Shown here: piece after piece, positions 36,201 to 46,282 of the stretch
How positions within the stretch are numbered: position 1 is the first letter of the stretch
Layout of the letters: each line of letters begins with the position of its first letter
NCBI RefSeq assembly: GCF_001647715.1
Contig: NZ_CP015600.1
Coordinates: 6,377,450-6,441,449, forward strand
Source of the DNA: Pseudomonas antarctica
Lineage (GTDB): Bacteria; Pseudomonadota; Gammaproteobacteria; Pseudomonadales; Pseudomonadaceae
Length of the DNA stretch: 64,000 bases
Direction of reading: 5' to 3'
Notes under the pieces: generated by a model
Told to the model about the DNA's origin: nothing
The model's input: the letters and a program-made list of their open reading frames with translations, nothing else
Database searches by the model: none
Position numbers and translations under genes: made by a program

Positions 36201-39105
36201 AAAACAGTCCAACGGCACCTACAAGTACGAGTCGCGCATCAAGAACATCAGCCAACCGGCCTCGCCGCTGGTGATGACCAAGGAAGGCGCCAAGCAGACC
36301 TTGAACACCGGCACGCCGGGCGATTTCACCCTGCAACTCAAGGACGCCAACGGCAACCTGCTCAACCAGATCGACTACAGCGTGGCCGGGCGCGGCAACA
36401 CCTCGCGCTCCCTGGAGCGTAACGCCGAGTTGCAATTGCGCCTGGATAAACGCAGCTACGCCACGGGTGACGAGATCGCAATCAGCATTCGCGCGCCATA
36501 CACCGGCGCCGGCTTGATCACCATCGAGCGTGACAAGGTTTACACACAGCAGTGGTTCAAGGCCGACAGCACCAACAGCGTGCAACATATCCGCGTGCCT
36601 GCAGGGCTCGAGGGCAATGCCTACGTCAACGTGCAGTTCGTGCGGGACATCGGCTCGTCCGAGGTCTACATGAGCCCGTTGTCCTATGGCGTGGTGCCGT
36701 TCAGCATCAACCTGGATGCACGGCGCATGGCGCTGAAAGTCGAAGGCCCGGCGAAGATTGAGCCGGGGCAGACCCTGGATATCAAGGTCACTGCCGACCG
36801 CCCAGGCCGCGCGGTGGTCTACGCGGTGGACGAAGGTATCCTGCAAGTGGCGCGCTATCAGACGCCAGACCCATTGGGCTTCTTCTTCCAGAAGCGTGCG
36901 CTTGAAGTCGGCACCAGTCAGATTCTTGACCTGATCTTGCCGGAATTCAGCCGCCTGCTCAGTGGGGCGGCGCCCGGCGGCGATACAGAAGGCGGCCTGG
37001 CCAATCATCTGAACCCGTTCAAGCGTAAACATCAGCCGCCGGTGGCATGGTGGTCTGGGCTGGTGGACTTGCCCGCCGGTGAAACCGTGCTGCATTACCA
37101 GGTGCCGGACAGCTTCAACGGCAAGCTGCACCTGTTTGCGGTGGCGGTGGATGCCGACAGCGTCGGTGTCAGCGAGGCCAATACCGAGGTGCGCGGGCCG
37201 ATTGTGATTACGCCGAACGTACCGGCTTTTGTGGCGCCGGGAGATGTGTTCAATGTAAGCGCCGGGGTGTTCAGCAACCTGGATGCTGCGGCGGATGTGA
37301 AGTTTGAAGTGCAGACTAGCGACGGCCTCAACGTGCAGGGCGACAAGGGCAGCACCTTGTCCCTGCAACCGCGCAAGGAAGGCACGGCAGAGTTCAAGAT
37401 CAAGGTCGGCGAAACCCTCGGCTCGGCGGACCTGCGTTTTATCGCGGTATTGCCGGACGGCAAACGCATTCAGGTCGCGGAAACCACGTCGATCCGCCCA
37501 CTGAGCGAGCATCGCGTGGCCCTGAGCCTGGGTCGCTTCGACAGCGCCAGCAAAGAACTCAAGCCAACGCGTGAACTGTTCAGCCAATTACGTGATGTGC
37601 AACTGGGTGTGGCGGCCTCGCCGCTGGTGTGGGCCAACGGCCTCAAGCATTACCTGGATGACTACGGGTATGCCTGCACCGAGCAACTGGTGTCCAAGGC
37701 CATGCCGGCGTTGATCTGGGGTGGCACTGCGCCAGAAGCCGAGCAAGCGTTCAGCGGCGCGGTACGCATGCTGCGCCAACGCCAGAACTCGGCCGGCGGC
37801 TTTGGCTTGTGGGCGGCCAACCCGGACGTGGCGCCGTACGCCAGTCTGTACGCCACTGACTTCCTGATCGAAGCCAGGGAGCGCGGGCTACCGGTGCCGG
37901 AAGACCTGCTGGTACGCGCCAACACGTATCTGACAGACCTGGCCAATGGTCCGAGCGAAGGCCTGTCGGAATTGCGCAACCGTGCCTACGCCAGCTACTT
38001 GCTGAGCCGTCAGGGGATTCTGGTGAGCGGCGCCCTGAGCGATATCCGCGAGCGCTACGAGAACTACTTCAAGGACACTTGGCAGAACGACCTGGGCGCC
38101 GCCTACCTGGCTGCCAGCTACAAGCTGCTTAAGCAAGATCGCCAGGCGGATGCATTGTTCCGCAAAATCCCGTGGCGTTCCCTTGTGGATAAGTGGGACA
38201 GCGATGGCCTGTATTACGACCCGCTGGTGCATGATGCTGAACACTTGCACCTGCTGGCGCGTCATTTCCCCGAGTTGCTGGGCGATGTGCCGACGGCGTT
38301 GCTGGACAAACTCGGCAAGCGCCTCAACGAACAGCGTTACAACTCGCTGTCGGCCGCCCTGTTGCTGCGCGCTCTGGATAACTATGGCCAGCGTGCGCAA
38401 AGCGACATGACCCTCAAGGCCACCGCCTGGTTGGGTGACAAGCAACAGCAACTGCTGGAAATGGCCGGCCAGCCACCGCGCGCCGCCGTGCCGGGCAGCA
38501 CGCAGAAACTGGTGATGGAAAAAACCGACGGCCCGGCCGCGTTCTACATGCTCAGCGAAGCCGGCTTCGACAAAGGTACCCAGCTCAAGCCAATCAACAA
38601 CGGCCTGGAAATCATCCACGAGTACCTCGACCTTAAAGGCGAGCCGGTGAGCAAAGTCGCAGTAGGCGATGAGTTCCTGGTGCGTCTGCGTCTGCGCGCC
38701 ACCGACCGTGATCAAGTGCAGCAAGTGGCCGTGGTCGACCTGCTGCCGGGTGGCGTCGAGCCTGTGTATAACTTGCCGCCGGAGCCGGAAGCCGCCAGTA
38801 CCGATGAAAGCGAGGGTGAAGACTCCGAATACGCCGAAACCGCAGACGGCGAAGAAGCGGACGCCTGGCAGGCGCCCATCGGCGAGACCGAGTTGAGCAA
38901 TTGGCAGCCGGACTATGTGGATGTGCGTGACGATCGCGTAGTGTTGTACGGCACCGCGCTGCGCGATGTAGGCACGTTCGTCTACCGCGTACGCGCCACC
39001 AACGCAGGTACGTTCAATACGCCACCGGCCTATGCCGAAGGTATGTACGAAACCACCCTGCAAGGGCGCGGCAAAGTAGGCCAGCTTGAAATTACCAAGC
39101 CTTAA
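33298..39105 (+). CDS. yfhM: Bacterial alpha-2-macroglobulin (YfhM type)
   Basis: A very large periplasmic protein of 1935 residues that is thought to trap attacking proteases after damage to the envelope. A hydrophobic anchor lies near residues 58-73 after a basic N-terminus; no lipobox is seen. Repeated MG domains fill the middle, and the reactive thioester motif CTEQ is at Cys1460, in the YGYACTEQLVSKAMP context. An acidic stretch (about 1823-1855) near the C-terminus is notable. ATG 33298 has AGGGA nine bases upstream; ATG 33289 is also possible. Its end overlaps pbpC, the standard partner. Confidence 0.93.
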   Translation: MLDSLKATSRRILGALLTVVSALFGQWQPPPWLRTLGHGLANVGHKARAYPRQAGAGVLGLVLLAAAGFYGWQWYSHLPQPHTVGYSLHKPNLTDYTQQPPVVDNLQVRFAESVAPLAAIGKPVTEGITLKPEVAGAWRWSDDHTLLFVPEKDWPVDAHYTLDLAKKKLLADGVLLNQYSSQFSTQPFRATLAQNELYQDPSNPTLKQLVATFHFSHPVDEDSLRKRVSITLGKGLAYRDAQLPNRPEITFDDTRLNAYVRSAALATPLESTPVSAKLEEGIKARDGGNASTAPLVSEVTVPGRYRLTFTGAEVSFVDNARAEPEPVLMFSSSSAVADDTIAGKVQAWLLPEKAQDDTRPYYSNEIDDALLARSSKVTLTHVPSVEPLNTLHAFKFKAPAGRALYVRVPANLEAIGGYLAKDPTASLISMPAYPRTLQFLSDGALLSLNGEKRLGFMARGVPGAHVEIARLLPNQLQHLVDQSSGSFARPNFGNDYFDRMVERQSLDIPLSSNDPAKTVYDNVDLSHYLTANGGRRGIFVLKLSPQDDPAERTFDYSRSSTSDLRFIVVTDLGIIAKRSSDGSHDVYVQSIGNGSPVADAQVDIIGRNGLPVSSGRTDAEGHAHFAKLDELRREKTPLMYVVTRGNDQSFLPIARQSQQLDLSRFDVGGLEEDGAIDRLSAYLFTDRGLYRPGETAHLGMIVRSGNWKGALQGLPVELQITDPRGLEVIRQPLKLSTSGFETFDFPSSEVAPAGDYTATLQLIGQKNTRTDLGSVSFKVRDFEPDRMKVSLSLHDTPVLGWIPPDQVVAKVTAMHLFGAPASGRRVTAKMSLSPTLAAFDRYPDYRFRLNDSLEEASTEDLAETTVDDNGQAVLDLNLQRFANSTYRLQVMTQVFEAEGGRNVAAQNALLVSSAPYLVGVKSQDSLSYVAKDAPRQVQWLAVAPDLTPVAVDGLTSEVIEHRYVSVLVKQSNGTYKYESRIKNISQPASPLVMTKEGAKQTLNTGTPGDFTLQLKDANGNLLNQIDYSVAGRGNTSRSLERNAELQLRLDKRSYATGDEIAISIRAPYTGAGLITIERDKVYTQQWFKADSTNSVQHIRVPAGLEGNAYVNVQFVRDIGSSEVYMSPLSYGVVPFSINLDARRMALKVEGPAKIEPGQTLDIKVTADRPGRAVVYAVDEGILQVARYQTPDPLGFFFQKRALEVGTSQILDLILPEFSRLLSGAAPGGDTEGGLANHLNPFKRKHQPPVAWWSGLVDLPAGETVLHYQVPDSFNGKLHLFAVAVDADSVGVSEANTEVRGPIVITPNVPAFVAPGDVFNVSAGVFSNLDAAADVKFEVQTSDGLNVQGDKGSTLSLQPRKEGTAEFKIKVGETLGSADLRFIAVLPDGKRIQVAETTSIRPLSEHRVALSLGRFDSASKELKPTRELFSQLRDVQLGVAASPLVWANGLKHYLDDYGYACTEQLVSKAMPALIWGGTAPEAEQAFSGAVRMLRQRQNSAGGFGLWAANPDVAPYASLYATDFLIEARERGLPVPEDLLVRANTYLTDLANGPSEGLSELRNRAYASYLLSRQGILVSGALSDIRERYENYFKDTWQNDLGAAYLAASYKLLKQDRQADALFRKIPWRSLVDKWDSDGLYYDPLVHDAEHLHLLARHFPELLGDVPTALLDKLGKRLNEQRYNSLSAALLLRALDNYGQRAQSDMTLKATAWLGDKQQQLLEMAGQPPRAAVPGSTQKLVMEKTDGPAAFYMLSEAGFDKGTQLKPINNGLEIIHEYLDLKGEPVSKVAVGDEFLVRLRLRATDRDQVQQVAVVDLLPGGVEPVYNLPPEPEAASTDESEGEDSEYAETADGEEADAWQAPIGETELSNWQPDYVDVRDDRVVLYGTALRDVGTFVYRVRATNAGTFNTPPAYAEGMYETTLQGRGKVGQLEITKP

Positions 39106-41383
39106 GCGCCTGACGCCGCTGCTGGCAGCGGCGGTGGTACTGGCGGGGCTGCGGCTGTGGCCCCATGCCCCGCTGGAACACGCCGTGACCTCGTCACGGG
39201 TAGTGCTGGCCGACGACGGCTCGCTGCTGCGCATGACGTTGGCGGACGACGGACAGTACCGCCTGTGGCTGCCCCTCGAGCGTATGTCGCCGTCACTGGT
39301 CGAGGCGTTGCTGCTCAAGGAAGACCGCAATTTCTACTGGCACCCGGGTATTAATCCCCCCGCGTTGCTGCGCGCGGCCGCGACCACCTACAGCGGCGGC
39401 CAGCGCCAGGGCGGCTCGACACTGACCATGCAACTGGCGCGGCGCCTGTGGGACCTCAACACTCGCCAAGTACCGGGCAAGTTGCAGCAGATGGCGTTGG
39501 CGCTGTGGCTGGAAGCGCGCTACAGCAAGCACGACATCCTTGAGGCGTACCTGAACCTGGCGCCCATGGGCGGCAATATCGACGGTGCCGAAGCGGCCAG
39601 TCGCATTTATTTCGGCAAGTCGGCGGCGCAGTTGTCGTTGTCCGAAGCCTTGGCGCTGGCGGTGATTCCGCAACAGCCGGGTCGGCGCGCGCGCTTCGGG
39701 CCATCGCTGCAAAACGCACGGCTGCGGTTGATGACCGAATGGCGCGGAACTTATCCACAGGACCCGCGCAACGACAGTTTGCTCGACTTGCCCCTGGAGG
39801 CGCGCAACCGCCAGCAGATTCCTTTTCTGGCGCCACATGTGAGTGAACAACTGTTGGCGTCCCAGGCCGGCAACGAACTCAACACCACCCTTAACCTGCC
39901 CTTACAGCAATTGCTCGAACGCCTGATCACAGGCTTTATTGCCGAACGGCGCAGCACAGGTGTGGAAAACGCCACAGCAATTCTGATCGACAGTCGCGAC
40001 CAGAGCGTCAAGGCCTTGGTGGGTTCGGCGGATTACTTATCCACAAGCATCCACGGCCAGGTCAACGGAGTGTTGTCCCGCCGCTCACCTGGGTCGACGC
40101 TCAAGCCATTTCTGTATGGGCTGGCGCTGGATCAGGGGGTGATCCACCCCATGAGTATCCTCAAGGACTTGCCGAGTAACTTCGGCTACTTCCAGCCGGA
40201 AAATTTCGACGGTAGCTTTGTCGGGCCGCTGACAGCGCGGGATGCTTTGATCCGTAGTCGCAACATCCCGGCGGTATGGCTCGCCAGCCAAGTGCAGTCG
40301 CCTTCGCTGTATGGGTTGCTGCAACGTGCCGGCATCAAAGGGTTGCGCAACGAAAGCCATTACGGCCTGGCGCTGGCCTTGGGCGGCGGCGAGATGACGC
40401 CGGAAGAGCTGGCGCGCCTGTATGTGATGCTGGCCGGTGACGGGCATTTGCGGCCGTTGCGGTATTTGCAGGAGCAACCGCAATCCACGGGCGCGCAGCT
40501 GCTCACGCCCCAAGCCGCGTTTATGGTGCGCGACATGCTTCGGCGCAACCCACGCCCGGACGGTTTGCCCGGCCGCCACTGGCGCACCGCCTGGAAAACC
40601 GGCACGTCCTGGGGCTTTCACGATGCCTGGAGCGCAGGCTTGGTCGGCCCGTACGTGCTGGTGGTGTGGGTGGGTAACTTTGATGGCCGACCGAACCCGG
40701 CGTTTATCGGTGCCAAGACCGCTGCGCCGTTGTTCTTTCGGATCGCCGACGCCTTGCCTCTGGCGCTGCCCAATGTCGTGATTAAAGCCGAAAAACCGCC
40801 CGCCGGGCTGGTGCGCATCGATGTGTGCGCCGCCTCCGGCGAGTTACCCAACCACTGGTGCCCGCAAACTCGCAAGACTTGGTACATTCCCGGCGTGTCA
40901 CCGATTCGCGTGTCTAACCTGCACCGCCCGGTACTGATCGACACGCGTACGGGCAAGGCCGCGTGCCCACCGTTCGATGCGCAATACACCCGCGAAGAAG
41001 TCTTCGAGTTCTGGCCCAGTGACGTGCAGCGCCTGTACCGTGCGGCTGGCCTGCCTCGACGTACGCCGCCCAACGTAATGAAGAACTGCCAACCCAACCG
41101 CATCAGCGATCAAAGCGAAGCGCCGCAGATACGCTCGCCGCTGACGCAAGTGAGTTATCAGTTGCGCCTGTCCCAGCCCCAGGAAAGTATCCCGCTCACT
41201 GCCAACGCGGCCAGCGATGCGGCGACGCTGTATTGGTTTGCCAACCAGACCCTGATCGGCCAGGGCCCGCCACAAACCACACTGAACTGGCGGCCGGGCA
41301 AGTCGGGGGAATACCGGTTGCGGGTCAGTGATGATCAGGGGCGCAGTGCGAGCCGGGGCTTAAAGGTGGAATTTGTGCCGTGA
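39086..41383 (+). CDS. pbpC: Penicillin-binding protein 1C
   Basis: A 765-residue class A penicillin-binding protein. One N-terminal membrane helix (about 8-25) precedes a GT51 glycosyltransferase (EDRNFYWHPG and GGSTLTMQLARRLW near 80-115), then a transpeptidase with SPGSTLKPFLYG (Ser-x-x-Lys) and KTGTSWGFHDAW, then a BiPBP_C domain. The apparent start is TTG 39086, inside the last codons of yfhM, a 20-base overlap; no better in-frame start lies close by. It probably repairs the wall with the macroglobulin protecting the site. Confidence 0.92.
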   Translation: MKLPSLKRLTPLLAAAVVLAGLRLWPHAPLEHAVTSSRVVLADDGSLLRMTLADDGQYRLWLPLERMSPSLVEALLLKEDRNFYWHPGINPPALLRAAATTYSGGQRQGGSTLTMQLARRLWDLNTRQVPGKLQQMALALWLEARYSKHDILEAYLNLAPMGGNIDGAEAASRIYFGKSAAQLSLSEALALAVIPQQPGRRARFGPSLQNARLRLMTEWRGTYPQDPRNDSLLDLPLEARNRQQIPFLAPHVSEQLLASQAGNELNTTLNLPLQQLLERLITGFIAERRSTGVENATAILIDSRDQSVKALVGSADYLSTSIHGQVNGVLSRRSPGSTLKPFLYGLALDQGVIHPMSILKDLPSNFGYFQPENFDGSFVGPLTARDALIRSRNIPAVWLASQVQSPSLYGLLQRAGIKGLRNESHYGLALALGGGEMTPEELARLYVMLAGDGHLRPLRYLQEQPQSTGAQLLTPQAAFMVRDMLRRNPRPDGLPGRHWRTAWKTGTSWGFHDAWSAGLVGPYVLVVWVGNFDGRPNPAFIGAKTAAPLFFRIADALPLALPNVVIKAEKPPAGLVRIDVCAASGELPNHWCPQTRKTWYIPGVSPIRVSNLHRPVLIDTRTGKAACPPFDAQYTREEVFEFWPSDVQRLYRAAGLPRRTPPNVMKNCQPNRISDQSEAPQIRSPLTQVSYQLRLSQPQESIPLTANAASDAATLYWFANQTLIGQGPPQTTLNWRPGKSGEYRLRVSDDQGRSASRGLKVEFVP

Positions 41384-42550
41384 TCAGGCGTCTTCGTCGC
41401 CGAAACCGGCTTTACCGACGCGCTTTGCAAAATGGTTGTACGCCGCACCCAGCTTCCGTTGCTCGAAGATTGAAAACACCAAGGTACCCAGCAGGATCAG
41501 CATCCACACCAGAAACAGCTTCAAGGTATCCACCTGAGCAACGAACAGCAGTAAGGTCACTACGCCGCCGATGATCATGCCCAGCCCCATCCACGCCCCC
41601 AGGACACGGCCGACGGCCAGGCGCATGCCTTGGGGCAGGACAAGGCGGGTTGCCATCATCACCACGATGAGCGTCAGGAAGAAGCCAAACGCGGCCATGA
41701 AGGGAATCGGGAAACCGCCCTCGCGGTACAACCAGGCCAGCAGTCGATACACCGGGCCCAATGGCTCCATCTGTTGATAGGTATCGGGGCCCGGCAAATG
41801 CAATTGGGCAAAATGCGCAGGCGTCATGGCCATGATGCCAACCCCGATCATCCCTATGATTGCGGCATAGAAACCGCCGGCGCGCCACAATGGCGCCAGC
41901 ACCCGGGTATTTTCCACATCCTGGGTTTGCGAAAGGCCGAACACCGCGTTGCGCTGTTTGCCCTGGGCGATCACCGGCTTGCCCTCGTGCTCGCAGGCGT
42001 CGCCGATCAGCATCACATCCAGGTCCAGGACCAGCAGGATTTCACCTTGGCGTCGTGAGCTGCCGACGAGTTCATAGTCGTCAGGCGATTTGTTGCCGAA
42101 CAGGTCAATACCCTCGGCCATCACGCGGATCTCACCTGTGGCGTCCTGTAGCCGAAAGTCATTGCAGCGCGCCTCTCCGGACACCCGGCTCCAACTCCAG
42201 AGGCCGTCGTCGTCTTTCTTGCCGTCTTCGACAATCCAGACATACCCCACGCATGGCGTGCCATTGACCGGCGACAGCAGGGTCTTGTCAGCAATCACTG
42301 TGCCGCGTACCTCCACCAGACCCATCGCCAGCGACCGAATCTGGCTGGTGGCCAGCCGCTGTTCGGTTTTGTAAAAGTTGGGACCAAAGCTCGCCAGCAA
42401 GCCGACCAGAATGCCGACTGGAAAAAACAGCGCGATGAAGAGGTTCGGGGCATACACAATCAAACTGATAAAACCCGCGACCAACGCCAGTGCCAGCAGG
42501 GTTTTCCACAGCGGTTTTTTCACAACCTCACCGACCTGAGTGGTTTTCAT
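41384..42550 (-). CDS. GIDE-domain membrane protein
   Basis: A 388-residue inner-membrane protein. Two helices near residues 16-55, a soluble part about 60-220 with VRGTVIADKTLLSPVNGTPCVGYVW, which resembles the GIDE domain named after a mitochondrial ubiquitin ligase, and several more helices in the C-terminal half. No RING finger is visible. It overlaps lemA by four bases (ATGA), a frequent pairing. It converges with pbpC end to end (one-base separation). Function unknown. Confidence 0.75.
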   Translation of the reverse strand: MKTTQVGEVVKKPLWKTLLALALVAGFISLIVYAPNLFIALFFPVGILVGLLASFGPNFYKTEQRLATSQIRSLAMGLVEVRGTVIADKTLLSPVNGTPCVGYVWIVEDGKKDDDGLWSWSRVSGEARCNDFRLQDATGEIRVMAEGIDLFGNKSPDDYELVGSSRRQGEILLVLDLDVMLIGDACEHEGKPVIAQGKQRNAVFGLSQTQDVENTRVLAPLWRAGGFYAAIIGMIGVGIMAMTPAHFAQLHLPGPDTYQQMEPLGPVYRLLAWLYREGGFPIPFMAAFGFFLTLIVVMMATRLVLPQGMRLAVGRVLGAWMGLGMIIGGVVTLLLFVAQVDTLKLFLVWMLILLGTLVFSIFEQRKLGAAYNHFAKRVGKAGFGDEDA

Positions 42551-43128
42551 GCCCCGGGCACCTCAAGCTTCACACCCTCGTAGCGGGTTTCTTCAGCACT
42601 GATGGCCAACAAGGGAATGCGCTGATAGCTGAGCATTCGCGCAAAGAACAGGTCGGGGAACACCGCGATGGCGATGTTGTAGAGGTTGACCGACTCGTTG
42701 AAGAACTCACGTCGGTCGGCAATTCGCTCCTCCACGGCCGAGATGGCCTGCTGCAACTCAACCATGTTCGGTCCTGAGATCAGCGCGGGGTAACTCTCCG
42801 CCACCGCAATCACCGACTTGAGGGCCGCATTGAGCTGGTTGGACGCGTCGACCTTGTCGTTAAGGCTGCTGGCGTTGAGGTATTGAGTCCGCGCGTCGCT
42901 GAGGCGGGTGAACAGCGCGTTCTCATGGTTCATGGCGGTCTGCACCACGCGCATCAAGTCGGGAATCTGGTCGGCCCGTTGCTTGAGCAGTACGTCGATG
43001 TTGGCGAACGCCTTATCCACATCGTTACGCCGCATCACCAGGCCGTTATAGACCCCGACCATCCAGCCGACCAGGCCCACGACAATGATCAGCACGACGA
43101 TGCCGGCGATTAGCAGTTCTATGTTCAT
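42547..43128 (-). CDS. lemA: LemA family protein
   Basis: A 193-residue protein with one N-terminal membrane helix (about 4-28) followed by the LemA coiled-coil domain (VYNGLVMRRNDVDKAFANIDVLLKQR, and later SVNLYNIAIAVFPDLFFA). The name refers to the Listeria-type LemA protein, not to the sensor kinase once called lemA (GacS). ATG 43128 is preferred over 43158 because it places the helix at the start. Function unknown; coupled to the GIDE gene. Confidence 0.88.
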   Translation of the reverse strand: MNIELLIAGIVVLIIVVGLVGWMVGVYNGLVMRRNDVDKAFANIDVLLKQRADQIPDLMRVVQTAMNHENALFTRLSDARTQYLNASSLNDKVDASNQLNAALKSVIAVAESYPALISGPNMVELQQAISAVEERIADRREFFNESVNLYNIAIAVFPDLFFARMLSYQRIPLLAISAEETRYEGVKLEVPGA

Positions 43129-43249
43129 GGTGACGGCGTCCCTGGCTGAGTTATCCACAGGGAAGCATTCTAGGGGTTAGCCTGACTGCGCGCCCGGTAG
43201 TAGCCCACAGATTCGACAAGAGGTCGTTGATTCAACGAGACGCTCGCCG

Positions 43250-43612
43250 TTACTCAGTAAACTCGATGTAGCTGGACTCCCCACCGCCTGTCGCACCCGA
43301 CAACCATCCCCATACAAACGTCAGCGTGGTGCGCCCGGCATGATCAACGCTTACCGTGCCGCGAGACCAACCGGCGAGGAGTTCACCTTCGGTGGTCAAG
43401 CATTGGTAAAGAAGTTCGAGGGTGTTGGGTCCTGTTACGCGCCCGACCTGCTGACCCATGCGTATCCGGCCGCCTTGGTAAGTGCCCGAAATGGCATCTC
43501 CTTCCACCTGGTAATGAAATGCCGTCCCTGAGCCGGAAAGCCCTTGAGTGTTGTTCGCGACCGTAAATCGGCGATTGTTCAAGCGCTCGTGGACGCGGGA
43601 GGAGGTTTGCAT
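43250..43612 (-). CDS. Small beta-rich protein of unknown function
   Basis: A 120-residue soluble protein without signal peptide. NNRRFTVANNTQGLSGSGTAFHYQVEGDAISGTYQGG is reminiscent of small proteins that databases often label as n-acetylglutamate synthase; that label has no catalytic support here. It contains a regular pattern of short beta strands with conserved Trp and Gly near the C-terminus. It lies alone between lemA and glmS, downstream of glmS on the same strand. Confidence 0.65.
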   Translation of the reverse strand: MQTSSRVHERLNNRRFTVANNTQGLSGSGTAFHYQVEGDAISGTYQGGRIRMGQQVGRVTGPNTLELLYQCLTTEGELLAGWSRGTVSVDHAGRTTLTFVWGWLSGATGGGESSYIEFTE

Positions 43613-43671
43613 GAAATCGCATCCTATCGTTGGAGCCTGAAGCCCTTGCGGGCCTCCAGGCGCGTGGCGTG

Positions 43672-45504
43672 TTACTCCACCGTCACCGACTTCGCCAGGT
43701 TACGCGGCTGGTCCACGTCGGTGCCCTTGAGCACCGCTACGTAGTACGACAGCAACTGCAGCGGGATGGTGTAGAGGATCGGCGACAGGGTGTCGTGGAT
43801 GTGCGGCATGTTGATGACGTGGGTGCCTTCACCATTGGTCATACCGGCTTTCTCGTCGGCGAACACGATCAGTTGGCCGCCACGGGCACGCACTTCCTGC
43901 AGGTTGGATTTGAGCTTTTCCAGCAGTTCGTTGTTCGGCGCGACGGTGACCACCGGCATGTCGTCATCCACCAGGGCCAGCGGGCCATGTTTCAGCTCAC
44001 CGGCCGGGTAGGCTTCGGCGTGGATGTAGGAGATTTCCTTGAGTTTCAGCGAGCCTTCCATGGCCACCGGGTACTGCGCGCCACGGCCGAGGAACAGGGT
44101 GTGGTTTTTGTCGGCGAACAGTTCGGCGACTTTTTCCACGGTGCTGTCCATGGCCAGGGCTTCACCCAGGCGGGTCGGCAGGCGGCGCAGTTCTTCCACC
44201 AGGGTGGCTTCGACGCCTTCGGCGAGGGTGCCGCGAACCTGGCCCAGGGACAGGGTCAGCAGCAACAGGCCTACCAGTTGGGTGGTGAAGGCTTTGGTGG
44301 ACGCCACGCCGATTTCGCGACCGGCCTGGGTCAACAGGGTCAGGTCGGACTCGCGCACCAGGGAGCTGATGCTGACGTTGCAGATCGCCAGGCTGGCGAG
44401 GAAGCCCAGCTCTTTGGCGTTGCGCAGTGCGGCCAGGGTGTCGGCGGTTTCGCCGGACTGGGAGATGGTCACAAACAGGGTGTCTGGCTGCACCACGACC
44501 TTGCGGTAGCGGAATTCGCTGGCGACTTCGACCTGGCAAGGGATGCCGGCCAGTTCTTCCAGCCAGTAACGCGCAACCATACCCGCGTGGTAGCTGGTGC
44601 CGCAGGCGACGATCTGCACGTTGCGCACTTTGGCGAACAGCTCGGCCGCTTGCGGGCCGAATGCATTGACCAGCACTTGGTTCTGGCTCAAGCGACCTTC
44701 CAGCGTGCGTTGCACCACGGAAGGTTGCTCGTGGATTTCCTTGAGCATGAAGTGGCGGAACGCGCCTTTGTCGGCGGCTTCGGCGCCGTCGCGGTATTGC
44801 ACGGCTTCGCGTTCGACGGAATTGCCGTTGACGTCCCAGATCGCCACGCTTTCACGGCGGATGTCGGCGATATCGCCTTCTTCCAGGTACACGAAGCGGT
44901 CGGTGACCTGGCGCAGGGCCAGTTGGTCGGAGGCGAGGAAGTTTTCCCCCAGGCCCAGGCCGATCACCAACGGGCTGCCACTGCGGGCGGCAACCACGCG
45001 GTCGGGTTGGCTGGCGCTGACCACGGCCAGGCCGTAGGCGCCGTGCAGTTCCTTGACGGTGGCCTTGAGGGCAACGGTCAGGTCGCCGAGGTCCTTGAGC
45101 TTGTGGTTCAGCAGGTGAGCGATGACTTCGGTGTCGGTGTCCGAGGTGAACACGTAGCCCAGGCCCTTGAGCTGTTCGCGCAGCACTTCGTGGTTTTCGA
45201 TGATGCCGTTGTGCACCACCGCCAGGTCGCCGGAAAAGTGCGGGTGGGCATTACGCTCGCACGGCGCCCCGTGGGTGGCCCAGCGGGTGTGAGCAATGCC
45301 CAGACGGCCGACCAGCGGCTCGCCGAGCAGCGCTTGCTCCAGCTCAGCGACCTTGCCCGGGCGACGCATGCGCTCAAGCTTGCCGGCGTTGGTGAAAACG
45401 GCCACACCGGCGCTGTCGTAGCCGCGGTATTCCAGGCGCTTGAGGCCTTCGAGCAAGATGGCGGTGACGTTGCGTTCAGCGACTGCGCCTACAATTCCAC
45501 ACAT
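43672..45504 (-). CDS. glmS: Glutamine-fructose-6-phosphate aminotransferase
   Basis: A 610-residue enzyme forming glucosamine-6-phosphate from fructose-6-phosphate and glutamine, the first step to UDP-GlcNAc. The N-terminal glutaminase begins CGIVGAVA (Cys1 after Met removal); two SIS sugar-isomerase domains follow ([18 protein letters not shown]), and the C-terminus ends LAKSVTVE. It follows glmR by 10 bases, so both form an operon. No glmS ribozyme is present. Confidence 0.97.
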   Translation of the reverse strand: MCGIVGAVAERNVTAILLEGLKRLEYRGYDSAGVAVFTNAGKLERMRRPGKVAELEQALLGEPLVGRLGIAHTRWATHGAPCERNAHPHFSGDLAVVHNGIIENHEVLREQLKGLGYVFTSDTDTEVIAHLLNHKLKDLGDLTVALKATVKELHGAYGLAVVSASQPDRVVAARSGSPLVIGLGLGENFLASDQLALRQVTDRFVYLEEGDIADIRRESVAIWDVNGNSVEREAVQYRDGAEAADKGAFRHFMLKEIHEQPSVVQRTLEGRLSQNQVLVNAFGPQAAELFAKVRNVQIVACGTSYHAGMVARYWLEELAGIPCQVEVASEFRYRKVVVQPDTLFVTISQSGETADTLAALRNAKELGFLASLAICNVSISSLVRESDLTLLTQAGREIGVASTKAFTTQLVGLLLLTLSLGQVRGTLAEGVEATLVEELRRLPTRLGEALAMDSTVEKVAELFADKNHTLFLGRGAQYPVAMEGSLKLKEISYIHAEAYPAGELKHGPLALVDDDMPVVTVAPNNELLEKLKSNLQEVRARGGQLIVFADEKAGMTNGEGTHVINMPHIHDTLSPILYTIPLQLLSYYVAVLKGTDVDQPRNLAKSVTVE

Positions 45505-45514
45505 GGTATGTCTC

Positions 45515-46282
45515 CTAGATGATTGCCGCGCATATCAGCGTAATGCCGCGGGCTTGAATCTGGTCGCGGGCCTCAAGCGGCAGGCGATCATCGGTGATAA
45601 GGGTATGGACGCTGCTCCAGGGCAGTTCCAGGTTGGGAATCTTGCGGCCAATCTTGTCGGATTCGACCATCACCACCACTTCACGCGCGACCTCGGCCAT
45701 CACACGGCTCAGGCCCAACAATTCGTTGAAGGTGGTAGTACCGCGCTCCAAATCGATGCCGTCAGCGCCGATGAATAATTGATCAAAGTCGTAGGAACGC
45801 AGCACTTGCTCGGCGACCTGGCCCTGGAACGAATCCGAATGCGGGTCCCAGGTGCCGCCCGTCATCAACAGCACCGGCTCGTGTTCCAGTTCGCTCAAGG
45901 CGCTGGCCACGTGCAGGGAGTTGGTCATTACGACCAGACCCGGCTGGTGGCCCAGCTCAGGGATCATGGCGGCGGTGGTGCTGCCGCTGTCGATGATGAT
46001 GCGCGCGTGTTCACGTAGACGCATGACGGCTGCACGGGCGATGGCGCGCTTGTAGGCCGAAATGGGCTGGGCGGCATCGCCCACCAGTTCCTGGGGCATG
46101 GTGATCGCGCCACCGTAACGGCGCAGCAACAGGCCGTTGCTCTCCAGAGCGGCCAGGTCCTTGCGGATGGTCACTTCTGAGGTTTCGAAACGTTTGGCCA
46201 ATTCGTCCACGCTGACTTCGCCCTGTTCATTGAGCATCGTCAGAATGTTGTGGCGTCGTTGGGGTGTATTTCGTTTCGACAT
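45515..46282 (-). CDS. glmR: DeoR-family regulator GlmR
   Basis: A 255-residue repressor. N-terminal helix-turn-helix ([36 protein letters not shown], about 7-42) and a DeoR sensor domain that binds a phosphosugar ([15 protein letters not shown] near 96). ATG 46282 is the usual start, [10 protein letters not shown]; the ATG at 46321 would add 13 residues read through an operator-like repeat. Located directly upstream of glmS, it probably controls amino-sugar genes and itself. Confidence 0.9.
   Translation of the reverse strand: MSKRNTPQRRHNILTMLNEQGEVSVDELAKRFETSEVTIRKDLAALESNGLLLRRYGGAITMPQELVGDAAQPISAYKRAIARAAVMRLREHARIIIDSGSTTAAMIPELGHQPGLVVMTNSLHVASALSELEHEPVLLMTGGTWDPHSDSFQGQVAEQVLRSYDFDQLFIGADGIDLERGTTTFNELLGLSRVMAEVAREVVVMVESDKIGRKIPNLELPWSSVHTLITDDRLPLEARDQIQARGITLICAAII

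Noticed and set aside
36031..39330. Long minus-strand frames (518 and 480 codons) opposite the macroglobulin gene
   Set aside because: Shadows of the real yfhM frame, which has a complete thioester domain and family-length product.
43250..43612. N-acetylglutamate synthase
   Set aside because: The name is sometimes attached to similar small proteins, but no acetyltransferase motif is present.
45505..45514. glmS ribozyme upstream of glmS
   Set aside because: Only 10 bases separate glmR and glmS; the ribozyme is a Gram-positive feature and cannot fit.
43630..45522. 630-codon open frame opposite glmS
   Set aside because: Antisense to glmS over its whole length, with no independent features.
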